Shown here: one piece after another, positions 7,953 to 15,978 of the stretch | Numbering within the stretch: position 1 is the first letter of the stretch | How the letters are laid out: each line of letters begins with the position of its first letter | Notes under the pieces: generated by a model | Databases searched by the model: none | Seen by the model: the letters and a program-made list of their open reading frames with translations, nothing else | Told to the model about the DNA's origin: nothing | Source: Clostridia bacterium | Lineage (GTDB): Bacteria; Bacillota; Clostridia; Saccharofermentanales; Saccharofermentanaceae | NCBI GenBank assembly: GCA_017881645.1 | Contig: JADGQQ010000041.1 | Location: forward strand, 1 to 18,377 | DNA length: 18,377 bases | Direction of reading: 5' to 3' | Made by a program: the position numbers and the translations under genes

Positions 7953-8945
7953 ATGCTTAACAGGACAACATTTGTCTGTACAGCAAAAGACGGATTGGAG
8001 CTGCAGGGGATTTCCTGGAGTGATTCGTCCGTTCCGCCCAAGGCCGTTCTGCTGATTGTTCATGGTATGATCGAACATTGTCAGCGATATGATTCTGTTG
8101 CAGCCTTTCTGGCAGGCAGCGGGGTGACCGTGTTTTCTTTTGATTTGCGCGGTCACGGACAGACTTCGCCGGAGGAGACCGATCGAGGGTTTTTTGCAGC
8201 AAAGAACGGGGTGGATTTGCTCATGTCAGATCTGGACTGTGTTCGCGGGAGAATTCGCGGACTTCTTTCGGAAAAAGAGGCCGCGCTTCCGTTTTTTATT
8301 CTCGGCCACAGCATGGGATCGTTTATTACTTCTTGTTATGTTAAGAGAACACGTGCAGTAGGTCTGGATGGTGTGATCCTATCCGGGACGACTTCCAAAC
8401 CGGGGCCGATCGGTATTGCACGGGGGATTGCACGTCTGCAGGCCGTGATCAAGGGGCCGAAATCCCGGGGGTATCTTCTTTCGATGCTTGCATTCGGCTC
8501 ATATAATAAGAAATGTGTTCCGAGACGGACGAGTACTGACTGGCTTTCCCGTGACAATGATATCGTAGATGCATATTTGGCTGATCCCGCATGTACATTT
8601 CTTTTTAAGGCGGCCGGATTTGCCGATCTTTTTGCACTTCTCGGTGAAATCGGCCCGAAGAACTGGACCGGTGCTGTACCGGCGGACGTTCCTGTTTATA
8701 TTTTCTCCGGAGAAATGGATCCGGTAGGCAACTATGGCAAAGGCCCGAAGACATTGGTTCAGTGGTTCAAGGATACAGGTCATGACGTCGAATGGAAGAT
8801 CTATCCCGGCGGACGTCACGAAATGATAAACGAGATCAACCGAAATGAAGTATATGCAGATGTGCTTTCATTTATTCTCGCACACTCGCAGTCAAAGAAA
8901 ACCCGGCGCGGGGCACTTGCCAGCGGGCCAGGGGATCCGCAATAG
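7953..8945 (+). CDS. Alpha/beta hydrolase, lysophospholipase/monoacylglycerol lipase-like (S33 type)
   Basis: Serine hydrolase of 330 residues without a signal peptide or membrane segment, so probably cytoplasmic. The catalytic triad is visible: S120 in the nucleophile elbow GHSMGS, D256 in GEMDPVG and H289 in GGRHE. The oxyanion region HGMIEHCQRYD and the DLRGHGQT strand-loop are typical of the Hydrolase_4/PldB-like group. A perfect AAGGAGG (7940-7946) precedes the ATG. The gene begins 62 bases after mnmA, and cellodextrin phosphorylase begins 61 bases after its stop, with no terminator in between. The natural substrate cannot be read from sequence: lysophospholipids or monoglycerides are the family default, and acyl groups on plant oligosaccharides are a speculative alternative given the neighbours. 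Confidence 0.85.
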   Translation: MLNRTTFVCTAKDGLELQGISWSDSSVPPKAVLLIVHGMIEHCQRYDSVAAFLAGSGVTVFSFDLRGHGQTSPEETDRGFFAAKNGVDLLMSDLDCVRGRIRGLLSEKEAALPFFILGHSMGSFITSCYVKRTRAVGLDGVILSGTTSKPGPIGIARGIARLQAVIKGPKSRGYLLSMLAFGSYNKKCVPRRTSTDWLSRDNDIVDAYLADPACTFLFKAAGFADLFALLGEIGPKNWTGAVPADVPVYIFSGEMDPVGNYGKGPKTLVQWFKDTGHDVEWKIYPGGRHEMINEINRNEVYADVLSFILAHSQSKKTRRGALASGPGDPQ

Positions 8946-9006
8946 TTTTGCATCAAAGTTCCAAGGAGTTATGAGAATAAGAGAGAAAGAATATCTGGAG
9001 GTATCT

Positions 9007-11979
9007 ATGAGTTATTCAAGTGAGAGAGCACGTAATCAGGGGGAAACCGCTGAATCTGTATTAAAGAGCCAGTTCGCTTCTTTATCGATTTCCGGTGCGG
9101 TGAGTGCGCAGTTTGTATCCATGTTTGATAAAGAAATCGTTGCGGGAGTTTCCGGACTTCAGCATGCAACACCGGTTATTTCCGTTTTGCTGCAGGCGGA
9201 GGAATTGTATTCTTTCTATGAGTCCAATTTCAGCAAAGGCTTCTCCGTGCTGCTGGTATACGGCAACGGAGAGGTATCTGCCTATACGGCATCAGAAAGC
9301 ACCGTTACACCGGGCATTCTGCAGGAGAATGAAACTGCCTGTATCAAAGCAATTCTGACCGACTCATTCGAGTGGGGCGGGACATTGAACGAAGACGGTG
9401 AACTGATCTGTGACCTCGCATCACCGGCACCCGGTCCGCACTATTACACAAATCTTCTCATCGGCAACCGCATTCGCTTTGACCGCCCGCTGCAGAGCAC
9501 CCCGAAAAGTGCGATCGACCGGCTCGGAGGCGGATCGTTCCGCTCGCATGCAGATACACAGGTTCTTGCGACGCGGTGGGATTATCTCCCTGAGGAGAAC
9601 GGCTATCCGGCAAACCGCCAGTTTTACCTGCTCGAAAACGGACGCCAGATTTTCTATTCCGGAACCGCCGTACAGGACGGTGTCGGTAAGTCAATTTGCA
9701 CGCATGCACAGAACCGCACAGTCATCGAGTATAAAATGGATTCCGGCCTGACGATCCGACGCACCATATTCATTCTGCCGCAGACGGATAGTCTTCCATT
9801 GGCCGTAGAAGCCCAGATGATTGAACTGGAAAATGATTCGGAAAATGCAAGAGAGCTCAGGCTTGTGTGTACAGGCATGTTCGGCACATCCGAGACCGGC
9901 GCTATTCGCGAAGACGTCATTTTTTCAACGGTTGTCGCACAGTCCGAAGTGTTCTTTACACCGGCAGGCGAAATTGCGGCACTGTCATTTAACCCGAATC
10001 CGAAGTGGACCAAAGGAAACATTCGTTACAGTGCGCTGCTTGTGCATCAGGACGGCAAGGTTGTTTATCCGGATCAGTTCTGTGCGAAATACAGCGAATT
10101 CGTTGGATCCGGCACATTGGCACAGCCGGAGAAGATTGCACGTCTTTCGAATCGCCATACCCGCAAAGGCCCGGGATTCTTTGTTCTTTCTACGCCTGTA
10201 ACCGTGCCGGCCCATGGAAAAGTATCGGCAGACTCGTTTGCATGCCTGTCATCGGATGTCGTTAATCCGGAATTCAAGGATGACGAGACGGTAAAATCCG
10301 AACTGGCCGCGCTAATCAGTCGTTTTCAGGATCCGGAAGCCCTTCCGAAAGAACTGCAGACAGTGAAAGACTTTGCGAAAGCCTATGCTTCCTATATCAA
10401 AATTACGCATGATGATAAGAATTTCGAGGCATACGTCAACAACAATCTTCCGTTCCAGGTTTTCTACCAGACCTTTGTCTCCAGGTCTCTGGACTGGACG
10501 CAGAAAGGATACCGCGAAATCGGTTTCCGCGAAATCCAGGATGTTTTCGCATCCATGTATTATCTGGCCGGCATGGGACAGGTTGATTTCGTGAAAAAAC
10601 TGCTCCGGGAGTGGGCCGGAAACGTTCACACAGACGGGTATGCAAACCACAATTTCTATTGGACGGGCAAGGAAGCCGGCTGGTGGTCGGACGATTCGCT
10701 GTGGCTGCTGCAGGCTCTGGACCGCTATGTAAGTCTGACCGGTGATTATGCGTTTCTGAAAGAAGAACTGCCCGTGGCCGGTACAAAATCGGACAAGAGA
10801 AGTCTGCTCCGGACGATTCAGGCCATTATCAGATACTCCTACAAAATTTCCGTCGGAAAGCACGGACTGCCGCTCATTGACCGGGCAGACTGGAACGACT
10901 GTCTGCGTGTGGATCCGGACTGCCTGTCCGGTCTGGGCAAAATGGACCTGTATACGACACAGTTGGCAGCCGCCGGCAAAGAATATGGTGAGATTCCGTT
11001 CGAATCAGAATATTCCGAATCGGTCATGAACGGCTTCCTTCTAAAGGTTGCCATGGATGCAGCCATCGGGATCTTCCGCGGCTGCGGCGATGAAGATTAC
11101 GCGAAAGAACTGGAAGCATCGGCGGCATCTCTGAAGGACATTCTTTCTGAGACGGCATGGAAAGAAGATTTTTTTGCTCGCGTTCTTTTCAACCGAAGTG
11201 CAAAACCGGGGCTCAAGTATCTCGGGGCAAAGAATGACGGCCTGGTCATCGAAGAAGGAGCGAAGGGGACGTATTACCTGAATTCCTTCAGTTGGGCGAT
11301 TCTTTCCGATTGCGCTTCCGAAGAACAGATCGAAATCATGATGGATTCGATTGACGCATACCTGCGGACACCGTTTGGATATCGACTCTGCACAGGCGCG
11401 GATTATCCGCAGATCGCTCCGAAAATCGATGTTGCCCTGTATTATGCAGGCGACCGTGAGAACGGCGGAATTTTCAAGCACGCCAACATGATGGCCGCCG
11501 CCGCGATGCTGAAAGCCGCGAAAACCGTAGAGAACAAAGCACTTGCCGAGCGTCTCGCTGCAACGGCATATTGGGTAATCGACTGTATTCTGCCCTACCG
11601 CACGCTGTCCGATCCTTTTGCCGTATGCGGCAATCCGAGACTTTGCACGCAGTATAACAATTCCGAGACCGGTGAAAACATCGGACCGACGCTCTCCGGA
11701 ACATCCACATGGCTTCTCTTATGTCTGTTTGTGGGCTTTGGCGTGGAATTCACCAGCGATGCTCTGATTATTGACCCGATACTTCGACTGACCGATACCG
11801 GAGAAGATATTACTGTGAACACCGGAAAAGCATCCTACCATATCACGGTATCCAAAGGTGCCGGGTTTCGAAGGACGAAAGAAGGCGTATCCATCGTCTG
11901 CGACGGGAAATCCGTTGACGGAGTCCGTGTTCCGATTTTCACGGACGGCAGGACACACGAAGTACTTGTCAGGTTGTAA
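9007..11979 (+). CDS. cdp: Cellodextrin phosphorylase (GH94)
   Basis: Cytoplasmic inverting phosphorylase that removes the terminal glucose of cello-oligosaccharides as glucose 1-phosphate. It is 990 residues from this start, against about 984 recalled for the C. thermocellum enzyme and about 811 for cellobiose phosphorylases. Diagnostic stretches shared with cellodextrin phosphorylase are PAPGPHYYTNLLIGNR (about 141-156), RSHADTQVLATRWD (from 179), GYREIGFREIQD (501-512, replacing the GRGLGFRDSSQD of the smaller enzyme) and RADWNDCL with D628 and D631, the latter the likely general acid. The ATG at 9007 is chosen because GGAGG (8997-9001) lies 5 bases upstream. The in-frame ATG at 8971 has AAGGAG only 2 bases away, and still earlier starts would overlap the hydrolase. 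Laminaribiose or other beta-glucan phosphorylases are less likely alternatives. Confidence 0.93.
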   Translation: MSYSSERARNQGETAESVLKSQFASLSISGAVSAQFVSMFDKEIVAGVSGLQHATPVISVLLQAEELYSFYESNFSKGFSVLLVYGNGEVSAYTASESTVTPGILQENETACIKAILTDSFEWGGTLNEDGELICDLASPAPGPHYYTNLLIGNRIRFDRPLQSTPKSAIDRLGGGSFRSHADTQVLATRWDYLPEENGYPANRQFYLLENGRQIFYSGTAVQDGVGKSICTHAQNRTVIEYKMDSGLTIRRTIFILPQTDSLPLAVEAQMIELENDSENARELRLVCTGMFGTSETGAIREDVIFSTVVAQSEVFFTPAGEIAALSFNPNPKWTKGNIRYSALLVHQDGKVVYPDQFCAKYSEFVGSGTLAQPEKIARLSNRHTRKGPGFFVLSTPVTVPAHGKVSADSFACLSSDVVNPEFKDDETVKSELAALISRFQDPEALPKELQTVKDFAKAYASYIKITHDDKNFEAYVNNNLPFQVFYQTFVSRSLDWTQKGYREIGFREIQDVFASMYYLAGMGQVDFVKKLLREWAGNVHTDGYANHNFYWTGKEAGWWSDDSLWLLQALDRYVSLTGDYAFLKEELPVAGTKSDKRSLLRTIQAIIRYSYKISVGKHGLPLIDRADWNDCLRVDPDCLSGLGKMDLYTTQLAAAGKEYGEIPFESEYSESVMNGFLLKVAMDAAIGIFRGCGDEDYAKELEASAASLKDILSETAWKEDFFARVLFNRSAKPGLKYLGAKNDGLVIEEGAKGTYYLNSFSWAILSDCASEEQIEIMMDSIDAYLRTPFGYRLCTGADYPQIAPKIDVALYYAGDRENGGIFKHANMMAAAAMLKAAKTVENKALAERLAATAYWVIDCILPYRTLSDPFAVCGNPRLCTQYNNSETGENIGPTLSGTSTWLLLCLFVGFGVEFTSDALIIDPILRLTDTGEDITVNTGKASYHITVSKGAGFRRTKEGVSIVCDGKSVDGVRVPIFTDGRTHEVLVRL

Positions 11980-11999
11980 TCGTCCGACATGATTTTGCA

Positions 12000-12048
12000 G
12001 GGGCCGGCACGGGGAGAGCCTCCCGTTCCGGCTCCTTTTCTTTGTTTT
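12000..12048 (+). terminator. Intrinsic terminator after cellodextrin phosphorylase
   Basis: A GC-rich hairpin pairs GGGGCCGG-C-ACGGGG (from 12000) with CCCGTTCCGGCTCC (to 12035), about 14 pairs including one wobble and one mismatch. It is followed by TTTTCTTTGTTTT. This separates the phosphorylase unit from hprK. Confidence 0.85.
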
Positions 12049-12074
12049 GTTGCGCACGGAAGACGGACTTGTAT

Positions 12075-12080
12075 TACAAT
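12075..12080 (+). promoter_or_regulatory. Candidate -10 element for the hprK operon
   Basis: TACAAT matches TATAAT at 5 of 6 positions and lies in the 70-base gap between the terminator and the hprK start, where the operon promoter should be. No good -35 sits at the ideal distance; TGCGCA at 12051 (18-base spacing, 3 of 6) is the best I see. Confidence 0.3.
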
Positions 12081-12117
12081 AAGATGAATGTATGTCAGAA
12101 GAAAAGAGGATGTTTTC

Positions 12118-13056
12118 ATGCCGATAGCAAGTTGTTATCTATCAGAGATTGTAAAGGCGTTTGATTTGGAAGTTCTTTACAGCCCCGGGAACCTCGACCA
12201 GATTCGCATCAATGTGGCGGACGTCACCCGCCCGGGTCTTCAGCTGGCCGGCTACTTTGACCATTTCGGACCCGACCGTATCCAACTGATCGGAAATATG
12301 GAGCATGCCTATTTGGACAAGCTGTCTACGGAAATCCGCAGGAAACGTCTGAATGCGCTTTTCGGCAAGGGAATTCCGTGCCTGATACTGACAAGAAACC
12401 ACGAACCGCATCCGGAATTGATTCCGTGCGCGAAAAGAAAGAAGATACCGATCCTCCGGACGAAGCAGGCAACTTCCGAATTTATGAGTTCACTCGTCAA
12501 ACACTTGAATGTTGAACTGGCTCCCCGGATATCCATGCACGGGGTGCTGGTCGAAGTCAACGGTGAAGGTATTCTTATCCTGGGCGAGAGCGGTGTCGGC
12601 AAATCGGAAACCGCTCTCGAAATCGTCAAGCGCGGACACCGTCTCATTGCAGACGATCAGGTTGAAATCCGCCGGGTATCCGAGACAACACTTCTGGGAC
12701 GTGCGCCGGATATCATACGGCATCTGATTGAAATTCGCGGCATCGGCATTATGGATGTCAAAGAATTATTCGGAGTATCCTCCGTCAAAATGCAGGAGAA
12801 TATTGATTTTGTTATTAATCTGGAACTGTGGGATGAGAAGAAGTCATATGACCGCCTCGGAATCAATGAAGAAACCACGGATATTCTTGGAATTCCGGTT
12901 CCGTCCATTACGATTCCGGTCGGTCCCGGCCGCAACCTTGCCATTATCGTAGAAGCGGCGGCGATTAACTATCGTGTTAAGAAGATGGGACATAACGCGG
13001 CCAAGAGTCTGATTGACCGGGTTTTTCCGGGCGGCGGAAGTCTGTCGCTTTTCTAA
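12118..13056 (+). CDS. hprK: HPr kinase/phosphorylase
   Basis: Bifunctional enzyme that phosphorylates HPr on Ser46 with ATP or pyrophosphate and reverses this by phosphorolysis, controlling CcpA-dependent catabolite repression and sugar uptake in Gram-positive bacteria. It is 312 residues, the family norm. The Walker A motif GESGVGKS is at 156-163, the conserved catalytic-region histidine is H141 (MHGVLVEV), and the HprK signature EIRGIGIMDVKELFG starts at 205. The ATG at 12118 is preferred over the in-frame ATG at 12088 because an AGAGGA site (about 12105-12110) precedes it and the protein then begins at the expected place. It leads a four-gene run with murB, rapZ and whiA. Confidence 0.97.
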   Translation: MPIASCYLSEIVKAFDLEVLYSPGNLDQIRINVADVTRPGLQLAGYFDHFGPDRIQLIGNMEHAYLDKLSTEIRRKRLNALFGKGIPCLILTRNHEPHPELIPCAKRKKIPILRTKQATSEFMSSLVKHLNVELAPRISMHGVLVEVNGEGILILGESGVGKSETALEIVKRGHRLIADDQVEIRRVSETTLLGRAPDIIRHLIEIRGIGIMDVKELFGVSSVKMQENIDFVINLELWDEKKSYDRLGINEETTDILGIPVPSITIPVGPGRNLAIIVEAAAINYRVKKMGHNAAKSLIDRVFPGGGSLSLF

Positions 13057-13085
13057 ATCCCGCGAAAATGTATGCAGGGAGCCAT

Positions 13086-14054
13086 ATGGAAATTGCAATA
13101 GAGAAAAAAATAGTCCGCTTTTACGATATCCTCAGCAGCGGAGGTAACGAGGATCTTTCTTCAAGGATCAGGGAAGGTGAACCCATGCGCCGTCATACGA
13201 CCATGCGCGTAGGCGGTCCGGCCGATCTTTTTGTCGAACCCGCAGGTCTCCTGGAAGTTGCATCGTTATATAACGCCGCAAAGAAGTGCGGGCTTCCGTG
13301 TTTTGTTATCGGCAACGGATCCAATCTCGTCGTTTCGGACGAAGGAATCGAAGGACTTGTTATTTCACTCGGTGAGCCTCTTTCGAAAATTTGGTTTGAA
13401 GATGACGCGGATGATGCGGATTTTGTACTTGTGCATGCATTTTCCGGCGCACTTTTGTCAAGGGTCGCTATGGTTTGTGCAAAACGCGGTCTTGCCGGCA
13501 TGGAATTTGCATCCGGAATACCGGGGAGCATCGGCGGAGCGGTTTATATGAATGCGGGTGCGTACGGAAGTCAGATGTCAGATATTGTTTACCGAAGTGT
13601 ATTTCTTACATCGGAAGGCGATCTTCGTACAATCACAGGTGCGGAGCATGCCTATGGATACCGGACGAGTTTTTTCACATCGCATGAGGGCGTCATTCTT
13701 TCGTCCATTCTCCGGCTGCCGACGGGAGACCCGAAGACGATTATGGACAGAATTATGGAGCTGAACGGGAAACGTTCGGCAGCACAGCCGATTTCGATGC
13801 CCAGTGCGGGGAGCGTTTTCAAGAGGCCGCAAGGTCACTTTGCAGGAGCTTTAATCGAAGCAGCCGGACTGAAAGGCACGGCAGTCGGCGGTGCACAGGT
13901 CTCGGAGAAACATGCGGGCTTCATTGTAAATACAGGATCGGCCACGGCAAAAGATGTGTGTGATCTTGTGAAGATGGTCCGGGAGACCGTAAAGAGACAT
14001 GCAGGAGTGGTTCTTGAACCTGAAATCAAATTTGTCGGACGCGGATTTAACTAG
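13086..14054 (+). CDS. murB: UDP-N-acetylenolpyruvoylglucosamine reductase MurB
   Basis: Reduces UDP-GlcNAc-enolpyruvate to UDP-MurNAc with NADPH and FAD, the second committed step of cytoplasmic peptidoglycan precursor synthesis. It is 322 residues. FAD-binding segments HTTMRVGGPAD (37-47) and GNGSNLVVSD (from 76) are present, as is the SGIPGSIGGAVYMNAGAYG block. The proton-donor serine is S243 in SAGSVFK, and the C-terminal active-site glutamate is probably E313 in LEPEIKF. The domain pattern fits the shorter type II MurB common in Firmicutes. ATG 13086 is chosen because AGGGAG (13076-13081) precedes it, though at a short 4-base spacing; ATG 13068 is an in-frame alternative lacking a visible site. 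The gene lies 29 bases after hprK. Confidence 0.96.
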   Translation: MEIAIEKKIVRFYDILSSGGNEDLSSRIREGEPMRRHTTMRVGGPADLFVEPAGLLEVASLYNAAKKCGLPCFVIGNGSNLVVSDEGIEGLVISLGEPLSKIWFEDDADDADFVLVHAFSGALLSRVAMVCAKRGLAGMEFASGIPGSIGGAVYMNAGAYGSQMSDIVYRSVFLTSEGDLRTITGAEHAYGYRTSFFTSHEGVILSSILRLPTGDPKTIMDRIMELNGKRSAAQPISMPSAGSVFKRPQGHFAGALIEAAGLKGTAVGGAQVSEKHAGFIVNTGSATAKDVCDLVKMVRETVKRHAGVVLEPEIKFVGRGFN

Positions 14055-14069
14055 AGGAGGCGCAGACAC

Positions 14070-14975
14070 ATGGACATTGTTATTTTGACAGGCATGTCGG
14101 GGGCAGGGAAAAGTCAGGCGGCAAATTTCCTGGAAGATATGGGATATTTTTGCATTGACAATCTTCCGCCTATGCTGCTGCCGGTTCTTGTCCGGACATT
14201 TCTGAACAAAAAGGTTGGCGAGAGCTTTGGTACATCCAAACTGGCTTTTGTCGTCGACATTCGCAGCAACGAACTGCTGAACGGATTCGATCAGGCTATA
14301 TCGGAGATTCATCAACTCGAATGCACCTACCGCATTATTTTTCTGGAGGCATCCGATCAGGTGCTTGTCAGCAGGTTTCAGCAGACAAGAAGACGCCATC
14401 CTCTGTCAGACGGAACGGGCCTGTCTGAAGCGATTCAGCAGGAACGCAATTTGCTGCAGGGAATCCGCGAAATTGCAACGCATATCATCGATACGTCATC
14501 GATGGCCATTCCCTCGCTCCGCGATGAGATTTACAGTATTGTAGCCGGTGAATCCTGCAGCAGGGGAATGACCATTCTGGTTGAGTCTTTCGGATTCAAG
14601 TACGGGATACCGGTTGACTGCGACAACATGTATGATGTGAGGTTTTTACCCAATCCGTTTTACGAGCAGGAACTGAAGATGTATTCAGGAAAAGATCCTG
14701 AAATCGCACAGTATCTGGGCCGTTTTCCGGAAACGGACTTATTTGTTGAAAAACAGGTGGATGTTCTTTCTTATACATTGCCTCTGTATATCAGGGAATG
14801 CAAAGCCCGGCTTGTTATCGGAATCGGCTGCACGGGCGGAAGACACCGCTCCGTGTTTATTGCGGAATCCATATGCAGGCGGCTTCTTGATCTGGGATAC
14901 AATGCGGTTGTGTATCATAGAGATATCGATAAGGATCCTCGATATGCCGCAGTAAAACCTGCCGTGAACCCATGA
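14070..14975 (+). CDS. rapZ: RapZ/YvcJ family P-loop nucleotide-binding protein
   Basis: 301-residue P-loop protein. In E. coli RapZ directs RNase E to the GlmZ small RNA and so tunes GlcN6P synthase; in Bacillus YvcJ binds and hydrolyses nucleotides and its target is less clear. Walker A GMSGAGKS is at 8-15, the Walker B-like strand is LAFVVDIRS, and the C-terminal domain carries the family hallmark GCTGGRHRS at 253-261. The end (DPRYAAVKPAVNP) does not show the run of basic residues I recall at the E. coli RapZ C-terminus, so RNA-adapter function should not be assumed. A strong AGAGGAGG precedes the ATG. Its TGA overlaps an in-frame ATG of whiA (ATGA), indicating a tight operon. The expected yvcK is not between them. 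Confidence 0.95.
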   Translation: MDIVILTGMSGAGKSQAANFLEDMGYFCIDNLPPMLLPVLVRTFLNKKVGESFGTSKLAFVVDIRSNELLNGFDQAISEIHQLECTYRIIFLEASDQVLVSRFQQTRRRHPLSDGTGLSEAIQQERNLLQGIREIATHIIDTSSMAIPSLRDEIYSIVAGESCSRGMTILVESFGFKYGIPVDCDNMYDVRFLPNPFYEQELKMYSGKDPEIAQYLGRFPETDLFVEKQVDVLSYTLPLYIRECKARLVIGIGCTGGRHRSVFIAESICRRLLDLGYNAVVYHRDIDKDPRYAAVKPAVNP

Positions 14976-14992
14976 ACCCTCAGAGGCCGAGC

Positions 14993-15904
14993 ATGTCGGA
15001 ACATTCTTTTTCCAAATCCATCAAGGCAGATCTCCTCAAGGTGGCAGACCGGACGACTGAAGAAATGCAGGCGGAGCTTGCGGCTGCTTTTATATGCGCA
15101 GGTCGGCCGGGAGCAGATAAAGAACCCGACCCGATGTATTTTACGACATCGTCTTTTGCCTACGCAGAAAGACTCGTCGGGCAGCTTCGGGCGATCGGGT
15201 TGGATGCGCTTGCTGAAAAATCCGAAAAAGCGATCCGGTCGTTATGGCACATCTTTCCGCTGCCCGCTGAAACGGTTACTTTTGAAGGGTTCATACAAAA
15301 ATACGATAAGGAACCGCTTCAGGACCATATTTCGTCTTCGACCGCCTTGCGGCGGGCGGCCCTTCGCGGAGCTTTTCTCGCATCAGGGATGATGACGGAA
15401 CCAACAAAGTCTTATCAGATTGAAATTACCGTCCGAAGTGTTCGGGCGGCGGATTTCCTGGTGCTTCTTCTGCATGCGGAGAATATTGAGCCGGGTATCA
15501 TGAGCCGAAACGGTCATCCCGTGCTTTATTTCAAGGAGGGACAGGCCATTGCGGATTTCCTTGCTTCGGTCGGTGCGCACAACAGTCTGCTTCGATTTGA
15601 AAGTGTACGGGTGGATAAGGAGCTCCGGAACACGGTGAACCGTGTTGTAAACTGCGATACGGCCAATGCAAAGCGCCAGGCGGATGCCTGCGCTCGTCAG
15701 AGCTCGGTTCTTGAGACTCTTCTGGAACACACCGCTGCCGCGCAGATTCCCAAAGAACTACTGGAAGCCGCCCGACTTCGTATCGAGAATCCGGGCATGT
15801 CCATCAAGGATCTCGGAGATCTTATGACTCCGCCTATCGGAAAATCGGGCATGAATCACCGGCTTCGCAAACTCGAAGAAATCGCACAGGATTTGGAGTT
15901 ATAG
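14993..15904 (+). CDS. whiA: DNA-binding protein WhiA
   Basis: Sporulation/cell-division regulator of Gram-positive bacteria. In Streptomyces it acts with WhiB to control division genes; in Bacillus it affects division and chromosome segregation. It is about 303 residues with the degenerate LAGLIDADG homing-endonuclease-like N-terminal part (AELAAAFICAG, then LRGAFLASG at 124-132), the family-typical NRVVNCDTANAKRQ from 216, and a C-terminal helix-turn-helix around 262-300 (SIKDLGDLMTPPIGKSGMNH). The ATG at 14993 is chosen because AGAGG (14982-14986) lies 6 bases upstream and the product then begins like other WhiA proteins. The in-frame ATG at 14972 overlaps the rapZ stop and would add seven residues. 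No terminator is visible after it. Confidence 0.94.
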   Translation: MSEHSFSKSIKADLLKVADRTTEEMQAELAAAFICAGRPGADKEPDPMYFTTSSFAYAERLVGQLRAIGLDALAEKSEKAIRSLWHIFPLPAETVTFEGFIQKYDKEPLQDHISSSTALRRAALRGAFLASGMMTEPTKSYQIEITVRSVRAADFLVLLLHAENIEPGIMSRNGHPVLYFKEGQAIADFLASVGAHNSLLRFESVRVDKELRNTVNRVVNCDTANAKRQADACARQSSVLETLLEHTAAAQIPKELLEAARLRIENPGMSIKDLGDLMTPPIGKSGMNHRLRKLEEIAQDLEL

Positions 15905-15929
15905 GCATGTGGTAGAAAACGGGATTAAG

Positions 15930-15956
15930 TTGTGTTAGAATTCAAAAATGTATAAC
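15930..15956 (+). promoter_or_regulatory. Weak candidate promoter for the beta-propeller gene
   Basis: TTGTGT (15930-15935) and TATAAC (15951-15956) flank a 15-base spacer, shorter than ideal. The -10-like box matches at 5 of 6. It sits in the 74-base gap after whiA, so the propeller gene may have its own start or may be read through from whiA. Confidence 0.25.
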
Positions 15957-15978
15957 TCGAGCCGCGGAAGGACAAAAT

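Noticed and set aside
8845..9006. In-frame upstream extension of cellodextrin phosphorylase
   Set aside because: It overlaps about 100 bases of the hydrolase and reads as low-quality sequence. A GGAGG site right before 9007 gives a protein of the expected length.
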